In this document: piece after piece, positions 17,152 through 24,697 of the stretch
How positions within the stretch are numbered: position 1 is the first letter of the stretch
Layout: every line of letters starts with the position of its first letter
Source: Owenweeksia hongkongensis DSM 17368
Lineage (GTDB): Bacteria > Bacteroidota > Bacteroidia > Flavobacteriales > Schleiferiaceae
Length of the DNA: 60,560 nucleotides
Assembly (NCBI GenBank): GCA_945865885.1
Contig: CAMBEZ010000009.1
Location: 1 to 60,560 of the forward strand
Reading direction: 5' to 3'
The notes under the pieces: model-generated
What the model was told of the DNA's origin: nothing
Databases searched by the model: none
The model's input: the letters and a program-made list of their open reading frames with translations, nothing else
Made by a program: the position numbers and the translations under genes

Positions 17152-19178
17152 CCCAATACCAGTTCAACGGTTCCCCGAACGCTCCGCAGGGGCGTGCCCC
17201 CAGGGATCGATTGTTTTTTAACCCGACCGGCCCCCCGCACCCGTACGCGGCAGCCGGCATTTTCCAACAATGCCAAAGCCCGATGCCCCGGCAAACCCAC
17301 TACGTCCGGCAGCATGCCGCTGCGCGCGCGACGAGCCGCCCGCTCCACCAGCGCGTCGGTTTTCTTCATCCGGCGGCCGGCCGCCTCGGCCATTCCGGCC
17401 TCGGCCGCCGCCTCCGCCACGCGGTACGGCGCCGGAGACAACTTATTCACCGCCAAGGCGATTTCCTGAAAAACGGGGCCGGCCAGGGCGCCTCCCGAAG
17501 GCTCCGCCATTTTGGGCTTGTACAGCAAAACCACGCATGTGTATTGGGGATTTTCCGCAGGAAAGTACCCGGCAAATGAAACCTGGTAGTGGTACCCGCC
17601 CGCGTCCGCATCCCGGTATTCCACCCGATTGGTTCCCGTTTTTCCGGCAATGGACAAAGAATCCGTATACACGAATTTGCGTCCCGTTCCTTGGCGAACC
17701 GCCCGCACCAGCAGCTGGTGCATCACCGCGCGGGATTCCTGTGCGCAAATGGATGGATGAACCACGGTGGGGGCAAACCGTTCCACCACCGTTCCGCGGT
17801 CCCGGATTTCTTCCACCACCATCGGCTTCAATAACTTACCTCCGTTGGCCAGTGCGTTGTAGAACATGGCAGTTTGCAGCGGAGTGACCAAGACGTTGTA
17901 GCCGTAAAACATGCGGGAGAGCGTTACGTTTCCGTACCACGTTTTGTCCCCCGGCTTCGGGATGCGGGGCTTGCTTTCCCCCGGCAATTCAATGCCCGTG
18001 CGTTCCCCCAATCCAAATTGATACAGACGGTCCGCAAAGTCTTCCGGGTGTTTGCTGAAATGGGGAAACAGCGCCTTCACCATCCCAATGTTGGAAGACA
18101 CCTCCAAGGCATGTCCCACGGTGATGTTGCCGTGGCCGCCCTTTTTGGAATCCGTAATGGGCGCGGCACGGCCGGGAAAGAGGTCCAATCGTCCGTCTCC
18201 GGTTTGCACCCACTGGGCCGTGTCCACTACGCCTTCCTCCAAACCGGCCAGCAAGGACGCAACTTTGAAGGTGGAGCCCGGCTCTGTAGCGGCCCAAACC
18301 GCGTAGTTCACGGTCTCGGAATAGCCGGAATCGCCTTCCAATTTACCCAGGTTAACCAGCGCCCTAATTTTGCCGGTAGCGGCCTCCACCAAGATCACCG
18401 TTCCGTATTCGGCTTGGGTTTCGTCCAGCTTTTTGCGCAGTGCTTTGTCCGCGATGTCCTGCATGCGAACGTCCAAGGTGGTTACCAAGTCCCGGCCGTC
18501 GTGCGGCTCTACGGCGTAGGTATTTTCAATGGGTTTCCACATGTTGCGGCCGAGGTGCTGCATCACGCGCGAGCCGTCCTTTCCCCGCAGCGTCTCCGAA
18601 AACTGCCCCTCCAAACCCTCGCGCGCATCGGCCCGGTCGTAGCCCAAGGTTCGGGCCGCCAAATTGTCAAAAGCCCGCACGCGTTTGGGAGTTTCTTCGA
18701 TGATCATTCCGCCCTCGTGCCCGGCGCCCTTGAAGAGTACCAGTTTCGTGGTGGTTTCCATTGCCGTAAAGCGCACCTCGCGGCCCAACAACACGTACCT
18801 TTTTCCGTCCCGATGCGCCTTGCGCAAATAGCTAAACCACGCTCCGGCCGTGCGTTGTCCCAACACTCGGGCCAACGTATCCGCAGCGTTGGCGGCGTGG
18901 GCATTGAATCGAACATCGTCCACTACCGCCGCATCCCAATAAAGGGCATAAAGGGGCATGGAGGTCACCAGCAACTGGCCGTCTGCGGAATACAAATTGC
19001 CACGGGTGGCGGGAACCGGACGAATTTGGATGCGTTGTTCCGCCAATTCTTTGCGCAAAGCAGGCCCATCAATTATAGAAATACGGATCAATTGCCCCAC
19101 CACCAACAACGCCAATACCCCGATCAATAGGGACAAAAGCGTAGCCATTTTTGCCGAATGCCCCCGCGCGTTACTCAT
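17148..19178 (-). CDS. ftsI: Septal penicillin-binding protein (PBP3-like) with C-terminal PASTA domain
   Basis: Class B transpeptidase crosslinking septal peptidoglycan, anchored by one N-terminal transmembrane helix (about 10-32). The 676 residues contain an N-terminal dimerisation domain, the catalytic SxxK motif STFK (in EPGSTFKVAS), SSN in EVSSNIGMV and KTG in IAGKTGTNRV. The last 60 residues (LPDVVGLPGHRALALLENAG onward) form one PASTA domain. The start ATG overlaps the end of ftsL by eight bases. Confidence 0.95.
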   Translation of the reverse strand: MSNARGHSAKMATLLSLLIGVLALLVVGQLIRISIIDGPALRKELAEQRIQIRPVPATRGNLYSADGQLLVTSMPLYALYWDAAVVDDVRFNAHAANAADTLARVLGQRTAGAWFSYLRKAHRDGKRYVLLGREVRFTAMETTTKLVLFKGAGHEGGMIIEETPKRVRAFDNLAARTLGYDRADAREGLEGQFSETLRGKDGSRVMQHLGRNMWKPIENTYAVEPHDGRDLVTTLDVRMQDIADKALRKKLDETQAEYGTVILVEAATGKIRALVNLGKLEGDSGYSETVNYAVWAATEPGSTFKVASLLAGLEEGVVDTAQWVQTGDGRLDLFPGRAAPITDSKKGGHGNITVGHALEVSSNIGMVKALFPHFSKHPEDFADRLYQFGLGERTGIELPGESKPRIPKPGDKTWYGNVTLSRMFYGYNVLVTPLQTAMFYNALANGGKLLKPMVVEEIRDRGTVVERFAPTVVHPSICAQESRAVMHQLLVRAVRQGTGRKFVYTDSLSIAGKTGTNRVEYRDADAGGYHYQVSFAGYFPAENPQYTCVVLLYKPKMAEPSGGALAGPVFQEIALAVNKLSPAPYRVAEAAAEAGMAEAAGRRMKKTDALVERAARRARSGMLPDVVGLPGHRALALLENAGCRVRVRGAGRVKKQSIPGGTPLRSVRGTVELVLG

Positions 19179-19521
19179 CGGTGGGTTGAATTTCCAGTTT
19201 GATGGGCGGCTTGCCGCTGGGCACCAAACCGCGTTCCAGCGCGCGTTCCTGGATGCGGCTTTCGCGGCCCCACTGCATCAATGCAGACTTGGTTTCCAAG
19301 TAGTGGCTCTCCAACCGATTGAGCTGGGCAGACTTTTCTTGAATCTCGCGAATCTTCCGGTCTGTTTGGTGGGAGCACGTGATGGCCAGGAGTCCCAGTG
19401 CGGTGAGGTACAGTAAAAACGGAATATTTTTCCGCACCAGTTCGTGCCCAACAATGGAGCCGCGCACGAAGTCCGCAAAAGAAACCGTCTTTTTGGGCGG
19501 TTGATTTCCCGTTGCGCTCAC
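19171..19521 (-). CDS. ftsL: FtsL-like cell division protein
   Basis: A 116-residue bitopic protein with a cytoplasmic N-terminus, one transmembrane helix (IPFLLYLTALGLLAITC, about 33-50) and a periplasmic heptad-patterned segment (IREIQEKSAQLNRLESHYLE) expected to form a coiled coil with FtsB/FtsQ. FtsL is poorly conserved in sequence, so the call leans on topology and on its place between rsmH and ftsI. The start overlaps the rsmH stop by four bases. Confidence 0.85.
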   Translation of the reverse strand: MSATGNQPPKKTVSFADFVRGSIVGHELVRKNIPFLLYLTALGLLAITCSHQTDRKIREIQEKSAQLNRLESHYLETKSALMQWGRESRIQERALERGLVPSGKPPIKLEIQPTDE

Positions 19522-20423
19522 GATTGTGCACGTTTTTCCGCCCCGCGCAGCTTGGCGCTTCGGGCGCGCGGGTTGCGTTGAACCTCCTCGGCGGAGGGCA
19601 CCAAGGCCTTTCGTGTGATTAAGTCAAAGGGAACCAGGCGGTTGCCAAAGGTGTCGCGGTCTGCCTCGCCCACGAGCTTGCCTTCGCGAAAGAATACTTT
19701 GACCCGACGGTCCTCCAAACTGTGGTACGATAGCACCACAAAACGTCCGCCGTTGGCCAAAACGGCCAAACCTTGCTCCAGCAAGGATTCCAAAACGGCC
19801 AACTCGCGGTTGATTTCAATCCGCAAAGCCTGAAAAACTTGCGCCAGTACCTTGTGGCCTTTGCCGCGCGGGGCCAAGGGCTCCACCACCCGCACCAAAT
19901 CTGCTGTAGTTACCAGGGTTCCGGCATCACGGGACGCTAGAATGGCGCGCGCCACCCGTAGGGGCTGAACGACGTCGCCGTACCTACCCAGCACACGCGC
20001 CAAATCGCCCGGTTCCAAACCGTCCAACCACGTGCGCACCGGAATGCCCACGGTGGGGTTCATGCGCATGTCCAAGGGTCCGGATTCGCGCAGCGAAAAC
20101 CCGCGTTCGGCGGCGTCAAACTGGTGGGAACTCACGCCCAAGTCCGCCAATATTCCGTCCACGGAGGTGACCTGGTATGCGCGCAGAAAGCGCTGCAGGT
20201 GCTCAAAATTGGCAGGAATAAGGGTAAAACGAGGATCCTCTGGGGCGTTGGCCGCGGCGTCGGGATCTTGATCAAAGGCAAACAGGCGCCCCTCAGGCCC
20301 CAGGCGCTCCAGGATGGCGCGCGAATGCCCGCCGCCTCCAAAGGTCACGTCCACATAGGTCCCGTTCGGCCGGAGCGCGAGCAGGTCCATGCATTCCGTC
20401 AGCAGTACGGGGTCATGATACAT
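19518..20423 (-). CDS. rsmH: 16S rRNA (cytosine(1402)-N(4))-methyltransferase
   Basis: SAM-dependent methyltransferase modifying C1402 in the ribosomal P site; formerly MraW. The 301-residue protein has the SAM-binding motif VDVTFGGGGHSRAIL (about 24-38), GILADLGVSSHQFD and the C-terminal SYHSLEDRRVK, all RsmH signatures. It overlaps mraZ by 11 bases at its 5' end and ftsL by four at its 3' end. Confidence 0.97.
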   Translation of the reverse strand: MYHDPVLLTECMDLLALRPNGTYVDVTFGGGGHSRAILERLGPEGRLFAFDQDPDAAANAPEDPRFTLIPANFEHLQRFLRAYQVTSVDGILADLGVSSHQFDAAERGFSLRESGPLDMRMNPTVGIPVRTWLDGLEPGDLARVLGRYGDVVQPLRVARAILASRDAGTLVTTADLVRVVEPLAPRGKGHKVLAQVFQALRIEINRELAVLESLLEQGLAVLANGGRFVVLSYHSLEDRRVKVFFREGKLVGEADRDTFGNRLVPFDLITRKALVPSAEEVQRNPRARSAKLRGAEKRAQS

Positions 20424-20886
20424 GGTTCGGTCGCTCGTTCGATTGTCCCATCACTTCTTCCGCCAGCGCCCCAAAATCGGCCTCCGACGCCTGCACCACG
20501 TTTTCGTAGGCTGCCTTGTCCCAGATTTCCAGACCAAAAGGAGCCGAGGCAAAGACCAATGTTTCGCCCAAACCGGCAAATGCCATCAGGTCTTTGGGAA
20601 TGAGAATGCGGCCGGCATTGTCCAACTCGACGGGTTTCACTCCGGCCGTAAACATGCGAATGAAGTCCGCGTGCTTCTTAACAAATCGATTGAGCTGGCC
20701 CACTTGGCCCATCACGGCGTTCCACTCCTCCAAGGGATAGAGCTCCAGACACTTACTGAACACCGAACGCTTCAAAACAAAACCACCCTCGGCCAATGCG
20801 GCCAACTGCTTCTTCAGCGCAGCGGGCAGCGGGGCGCGTCCTTTCGCGTCCAGCTTGCACTCGTATACTCCGATGAGGTTGACCAT
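20413..20886 (-). CDS. mraZ: Transcriptional regulator/division protein MraZ
   Basis: First gene of the dcw operon; the AbrB-fold DNA-binding protein that in other bacteria represses its own operon. The 157-residue product starts MVNLIGVYECKLDAKGRAPLP and repeats the fold in the second half (PVELDNAGRILIPKDL); the two DxxGR-type signatures are present (LDAKGR and LDNAGR). The ATG at 20884-20886 is preferred over upstream frame because it gives the canonical N-terminus and lies 23 bases from a TACTTTTG -7 box. The three-repeat operator at 20929-20955 is immediately upstream. Confidence 0.96.
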   Translation of the reverse strand: MVNLIGVYECKLDAKGRAPLPAALKKQLAALAEGGFVLKRSVFSKCLELYPLEEWNAVMGQVGQLNRFVKKHADFIRMFTAGVKPVELDNAGRILIPKDLMAFAGLGETLVFASAPFGLEIWDKAAYENVVQASEADFGALAEEVMGQSNERPNHVS

Positions 20887-20909
20887 TTCCGAGGGGGCAG
20901 AATTTGATT

Positions 20910-20917
20910 CAAAAGTA
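20910..20917 (-). promoter_or_regulatory. -7 element of the dcw operon (PmraZ)
   Basis: Minus-strand TACTTTTG, a full match to TAnnTTTG, 23 bases from the mraZ ATG. The MraZ repeats begin 11 bases further upstream and so would occlude polymerase. Confidence 0.7.
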
Positions 20918-20928
20918 GGTTTCTTCTC

Positions 20929-20955
20929 CCACTTTTTACCACATTCTACCACTTT
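20929..20955 (-). promoter_or_regulatory. MraZ operator: three direct heptamer repeats
   Basis: On the minus strand AAAGTGG, AATGTGG and AAAGTGG occur at exactly ten-base spacing (20949-20955, 20939-20945, 20929-20935), each followed by three variable bases. This is the AAAGTGG-N3 direct-repeat form described for MraZ boxes in other phyla. It directly precedes the predicted PmraZ -7 box. Confidence 0.8.
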
Positions 20956-21143
20956 GTTAATAACTTTTCCCGCTAAACAACTCCCTTTCCCCACTTCGTT
21001 TGCGCACGCCGTCTGCCGCTAACCTCGCCGTTCTTGGTATTTTCGGTTTTGCCCGGCGAAAACACCCCCCGTTGCACAACCTGCGTACCGCCAAGCCCAA
21101 GGCCTCTCGGCGCCCGGTAAAAACCGGTTCGAAATTCCCGCCG

Positions 21144-21151
21144 TATCTTTG
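21144..21151 (+). promoter_or_regulatory. -7 element for the alpha/beta hydrolase gene
   Basis: TATCTTTG, 18 bases before the ATG at 21170. The 283-bp gap 20887-21169 otherwise holds PmraZ and the MraZ operator at its mraZ end; I see no gene or RNA in the remainder (about 20956-21143). Confidence 0.65.
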
Positions 21152-21169
21152 CCCGAATAATTTCCCCGC

Positions 21170-21958
21170 ATGGAAAAGTTTGTACAAGAAGGTGAATTTG
21201 AATATTGGGAGGAAGGAACGGGAAGTCCATTGGTCATCCTTCACGGCCTGATGGGAGACATCAGTAATTTCCACCACCAAGTTTCTTATTTCAGCCAAAA
21301 CGGTTACCGTGTTTTGGTGCCGCACCTTCCGTTGTACGCGCTTCCGCTGGCCACCACGGGCGTGAAGTCCCTGACCAAGTGGGTCAAGCAGTTTGTGGAC
21401 CACCTCAAGTTGGAAGCGCCTGTATTGCTGGGCAATTCCTTGGGCGGCCACATCGCTTTGGTGTTTAACAAACTTTACCCGGGCGTGGCCAGAGGCATGG
21501 TCCTTTTTGGATCTTCCGGCCTGTACGAAAGCGCCATGGGCAATTCCTACCCGCGCCGCGGCGATTACTCCTACATTGAAGAACGCGTTAAAGACGTTTT
21601 TTTCCAAAAGCAAGTGGTCACCAAAGAATTGGTGGACGAGGTTTTTTCCATCGTCAACGACCGCATGAAGGCCATCAAGACCCTGGCGATCTCCAAGAGT
21701 GCCATTCGCCACAACATGGCGGACGACTTGCCCAATTTCAACTTGCCTACCTGCCTCATTTGGGGCCGTCAAGACACCGTCACCCCGCCAGAGGTAGCGG
21801 ATAAATTCAACGAATTGTTGCCCAACTCGGAATTGCATTGGATCGACCAGTGCGGCCACGCTCCCATGATGGAGCATCCGGAACAGTTCAACAAGTTGCT
21901 GAGCGCATGGCTGGAGAAGACATTCGGGGCGCCGCAGGCGACACCCGCAATCGGCTAA
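21170..21958 (+). CDS. Alpha/beta-fold hydrolase
   Basis: A 262-residue cytoplasmic alpha/beta hydrolase without a signal peptide. Visible elements are the oxyanion region LHGLMGDISN (about 25-34), the nucleophile elbow GNSLGG, the acid in WGRQDTVTP and the catalytic histidine in QCGHAPMMEHPE. Substrate is unknown; such proteins are often annotated as esterases or C-C hydrolases. It directly precedes engB and its last 52 bases overlap the proposed engB start, suggesting co-transcription. Confidence 0.9.
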   Translation: MEKFVQEGEFEYWEEGTGSPLVILHGLMGDISNFHHQVSYFSQNGYRVLVPHLPLYALPLATTGVKSLTKWVKQFVDHLKLEAPVLLGNSLGGHIALVFNKLYPGVARGMVLFGSSGLYESAMGNSYPRRGDYSYIEERVKDVFFQKQVVTKELVDEVFSIVNDRMKAIKTLAISKSAIRHNMADDLPNFNLPTCLIWGRQDTVTPPEVADKFNELLPNSELHWIDQCGHAPMMEHPEQFNKLLSAWLEKTFGAPQATPAIG

Positions 21959-22611
21959 ACCCGAACGCCCCCAAGCGCGCCGTTCCGTCGCTCAAAGCGA
22001 CGTTCATCAAGAGCAGTTCCCGTACGGAAGAATGCCCCCCGCCCAAACGTCCGGAGTTTGCCTTTATTGGCCGCTCCAACGTGGGTAAATCCTCACTAAT
22101 CAACAAGTTGGTGGGCCATAAGGATCTGGCCAAGGTCAGCCAACGCCCGGGAAAAACCCAGCTCATCAACCATTTTTCCATCCAAGACGATCACTGGTAT
22201 TTGGTGGATTTACCCGGATACGGGTACGCCAAGGTCAGCAAGGTGCTGCGCGAGGTTTTTTCGCGCATGATTTCCCACTACCTGCGCAACCGGGAAAATT
22301 TGGTGTGCACCTTTATTTTGGTGGACGTTCGGCACGATCCTCAAGCCTTGGATTTGGCCTTCATGACGCAACTGGCAGAGTGGCAATTGCCTTTTGCCAT
22401 CGTTTTTACGAAGGCAGACAAACTGACTAAGGCCGCGCAAGTACGCGCCATGGAAAACTACCAACGTCGGTTGTTGGAAACCTGGGAGGAATGCCCGCCG
22501 AACTTCTTAACCAGCGCGACAACCGGAAAGGGAAAGGAAGCCTTATTGGATTACCTGGAAGGACTCATCCCAGTTTTTGTCGCTCCGCAAAGTACCGAGC
22601 AAAATCCCTGA
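21907..22611 (+). CDS. engB: Ribosome biogenesis GTPase EngB/YihA
   Basis: TRAFAC GTPase needed for large-subunit assembly. The product has G1 GRSNVGKSSLI, G2 region GKTQLINHF, G3 DLPGYG and G4 TKAD. From the ATG at 21907 it is 234 residues, about 30 longer than usual; the family's normal N-terminus would begin near LKATFIKSSS, where no ATG, GTG or TTG is available. The start therefore lies inside the hydrolase gene (52-bp overlap) or uses a rare codon near 21985. The 3' end overlaps convergent gldC by 47 bp. Confidence 0.92.
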   Translation: MAGEDIRGAAGDTRNRLNPNAPKRAVPSLKATFIKSSSRTEECPPPKRPEFAFIGRSNVGKSSLINKLVGHKDLAKVSQRPGKTQLINHFSIQDDHWYLVDLPGYGYAKVSKVLREVFSRMISHYLRNRENLVCTFILVDVRHDPQALDLAFMTQLAEWQLPFAIVFTKADKLTKAAQVRAMENYQRRLLETWEECPPNFLTSATTGKGKEALLDYLEGLIPVFVAPQSTEQNP

Positions 22612-22891
22612 GGTCCTCCGCCATTTCGGTTTCGTCCGTGGCGCGGTCGTAGCTGTCCGCCATGGACAGCAATGTTTGGTGGAAAAAACGCTTCATGTCG
22701 TCCAGTTCCATGTCCTTGGTCCACAGATCAATGCGCAGTGTATCCTTGCTCCGCGCGTCCCACAAGCTGAGCATCACGGCCTTGGCCGGCTCCTCGAGCA
22801 CCCCGCCGTCCTTCGCCGTCCAGAAGATCGTTTCGGGTACCTTGTTCTCGTCGAGCGCAATTTTTAAGTAGATGTCTGAATTTTCGGCCAT
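22565..22891 (-). CDS. gldC: Gliding motility protein GldC
   Basis: A 108-residue soluble acidic protein matching GldC over its whole length (IYLKIALDENKVPETIFW, LDLWTKDMELDDMKRFFHQ-like centre). GldC assists gliding/type IX secretion in Flavobacterium but its biochemical role is not known. It follows gldB by 20 bp, as in Flavobacterium, and its 3' end overlaps the convergent engB by 47 bp. Confidence 0.92.
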   Translation of the reverse strand: MAENSDIYLKIALDENKVPETIFWTAKDGGVLEEPAKAVMLSLWDARSKDTLRIDLWTKDMELDDMKRFFHQTLLSMADSYDRATDETEMAEDLRDFARYFAERQKLG

Positions 22892-22911
22892 GGTGGGGGT
22901 CGGTTTCGGAA

Positions 22912-23898
22912 TTAGGGACGGTAGCCGCTTTCGGCCAGGATTTGACGGCTATCGGTATTGGCTAGGAAGGTGCTCCAATCCGTATCTGGGTGGTCCTCCA
23001 AATACGACCGAACCAAGCGGTACCCCAGCCAGCGGCCAATGGTGCCGGGGATTTGCTGATCGTAGGTGGTTTGCAACTTGCTGAAGGGAGCAGGTTGAAT
23101 GAACCGTCGTTCCGCATCCACGCTGGTTTCGTACAGTAACCGACTCTGAATGAAGTACTTCCAAAGGTCTGCCTCGTGCTCGGTACAGAATTTCCACTGC
23201 TCGGGCGTGTAGGGAAACAAATCCGGCGCGGCAGCCTCCCCCAAGCAGGCTTCCCCAAAGCACGCGATTTTACCCCAATAGATCATTTGGTCCAAAAGGG
23301 TATAGCTGTTTTCCGGGAGTTTCGCCTGCGCTATGGCCAGTTGCTGAAAGAGCGCCGGTACGGCAAAGCGGGGTTCGCGTTGGTAGGCCAAATAAGCGGG
23401 GTCTGCGGCATACGCCGGGTGGTCAGCTCCCAAAAAATGATCCAGCGCCAGAAAAACATAGCTACTGTCCACCACCAGCGGGGGATAGAAGGCTGGATCC
23501 AAGAAACTAACAAACGGATAGATGCGTACCGCGTGTTGCGATGCCCCCCGGGGAAGCAGCGCTCGGTAGCGTGCGTATCCGGAGCGAATTTGGTTTGCAA
23601 GTACTGCTGAATCCGGAAAGGCCAACAAGGCATCTTCGTGCAGACCGCGCAGCTCGGGGTCATTGACCAAGCGAAGAAATTGCTCCGGCGTGAGGGATTC
23701 AAAAAACGGGGAATAGGTCTTCTGAAGTTCCGGAATCTGTGCCGCCAGGGCGGCGGGCTCTGCGTCAAAAAAGTCAATGTAAGCTGGATGTACCGAGGCC
23801 CGTGCGGGCGTGTCGTTTCCCGGAGCTAACGCAGACTCGCTGGTGCAGGAAGCCGTGCCCGCCATCGCAAGCCAAAGCAGTACCTTTGTGGTTCTCAT
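22912..23898 (-). CDS. gldB: Gliding motility lipoprotein GldB
   Basis: A 328-residue lipoprotein of the GldB family, required for gliding and surface-adhesin secretion in Flavobacterium. The signal peptide MRTTKVLLWLAMAGTASC ends in a lipobox-like AGTASC with Cys18 as the lipidation site. The ATG at 23896-23898 is chosen because it gives this signal peptide and lies six bases from a minus-strand TAACTTTG. Its start codon shares two bases with the nadE ATG on the other strand. gldC follows. Confidence 0.9.
   Translation of the reverse strand: MRTTKVLLWLAMAGTASCTSESALAPGNDTPARASVHPAYIDFFDAEPAALAAQIPELQKTYSPFFESLTPEQFLRLVNDPELRGLHEDALLAFPDSAVLANQIRSGYARYRALLPRGASQHAVRIYPFVSFLDPAFYPPLVVDSSYVFLALDHFLGADHPAYAADPAYLAYQREPRFAVPALFQQLAIAQAKLPENSYTLLDQMIYWGKIACFGEACLGEAAAPDLFPYTPEQWKFCTEHEADLWKYFIQSRLLYETSVDAERRFIQPAPFSKLQTTYDQQIPGTIGRWLGYRLVRSYLEDHPDTDWSTFLANTDSRQILAESGYRP
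23881..23888 (+). promoter_or_regulatory. -7 element for nadE, inside gldB codons 4-6
   Basis: TACCTTTG ends eight bases before the nadE ATG and lies wholly within the gldB coding sequence. Confidence 0.65.
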
Positions 23899-24685
23899 GG
23901 AGCACAAAGTTACGGCCTTTATTGTCGATTGGTTGCGCGCTTATGCGGAACGCGCAGGCACCCGCGGCTGGGTGGTGGGCATTTCAGGCGGGGTGGATTC
24001 CGCGCTCACCTCTGCCTTATGCGCACGCACCGGGCTGCCCACCGTTTGCGTGGAACTTCCCATTCACCAGCCGGAAGATCACGTCAACCGCGCTTGGGAA
24101 CACATTCGTGCATTGCAGCAGGAATTTCCCCAAACGCAAGCGCTCCGGGTGGACCTCACTCCAGTGTACGAAGCGTCAGCTGCGGCACTTGCCAACGAGG
24201 AGCCTACGTTTTTGGCACTTGCCAACACCCGCTCCCGATTGCGCATGACCGCGCTCTACGCCGTGGCGCAAACCCGCGGTGCTTTGGTGGCGGGTACGGG
24301 CAACAAAGTGGAAGATTATGGCATTGGCTTTTTCACCAAGTACGGAGACGGCGGGGTGGACCTCAGTCCCATTGCCGGACTCACCAAAACCCAAGTCTAC
24401 GCGTTAGCCGCACACCTGGGCGTGCCCCAGTCTATTCTTCAAGCGGCGCCCACGGACGGTTTGTGGCCAGACAACCGTTCGGACGAAGACCAAATTGGCG
24501 CCTCCTATCCGGAGTTGGAATGGGCCTTGGCCCAACAGGAATCCGGCGCAACAAACGAACAGCCCCAATGGACGGAGCGTCAGCGCGCCGTTTGGACCAT
24601 TTACCAACGGTACCATCGGGCCAACAAACACAAGATGGAGCCCATCCCGGTGTGCGTTTTACCGGAGGACCTCACCCAATTTTAA
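23897..24685 (+). CDS. nadE: NH3-dependent NAD+ synthetase
   Basis: Amidates deamido-NAD to NAD in the cytoplasm, the last step of NAD synthesis. The 262-residue protein is the short form without a glutaminase domain. It has the PP-loop SGGVDSALT (about 27-35), GTGNKVEDYGIGFFTKYGDG and PTDGLWPD near the C-terminal half, all NadE signatures. The ATG at 23897 begins MEHKVTAFIVDWL, the family's usual N-terminus; the open frame extends to 23810 but is antisense to gldB there. The convergent phosphatase ends 12 bp downstream. Confidence 0.95.
   Translation: MEHKVTAFIVDWLRAYAERAGTRGWVVGISGGVDSALTSALCARTGLPTVCVELPIHQPEDHVNRAWEHIRALQQEFPQTQALRVDLTPVYEASAAALANEEPTFLALANTRSRLRMTALYAVAQTRGALVAGTGNKVEDYGIGFFTKYGDGGVDLSPIAGLTKTQVYALAAHLGVPQSILQAAPTDGLWPDNRSDEDQIGASYPELEWALAQQESGATNEQPQWTERQRAVWTIYQRYHRANKHKMEPIPVCVLPEDLTQF
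23905..23912 (-). promoter_or_regulatory. -7 element for gldB, inside nadE codons 3-6
   Basis: Minus-strand TAACTTTG ends six bases before the gldB ATG and lies wholly within the nadE coding sequence. Confidence 0.65.
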
Positions 24686-24697
24686 AGGGCCAACGCA

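Noticed and set aside
17874-19130. 418-codon plus-strand open frame within ftsI
   Set aside because: Antisense to an intact, motif-rich ftsI; residue composition (His/Gly/Arg/Val) is typical of shadow frames in this GC range.
20957-21877. 306-codon minus-strand open frame opposite the hydrolase
   Set aside because: Antisense to a hydrolase with full catalytic motifs; no recognisable domain, and it would run through the MraZ operator.
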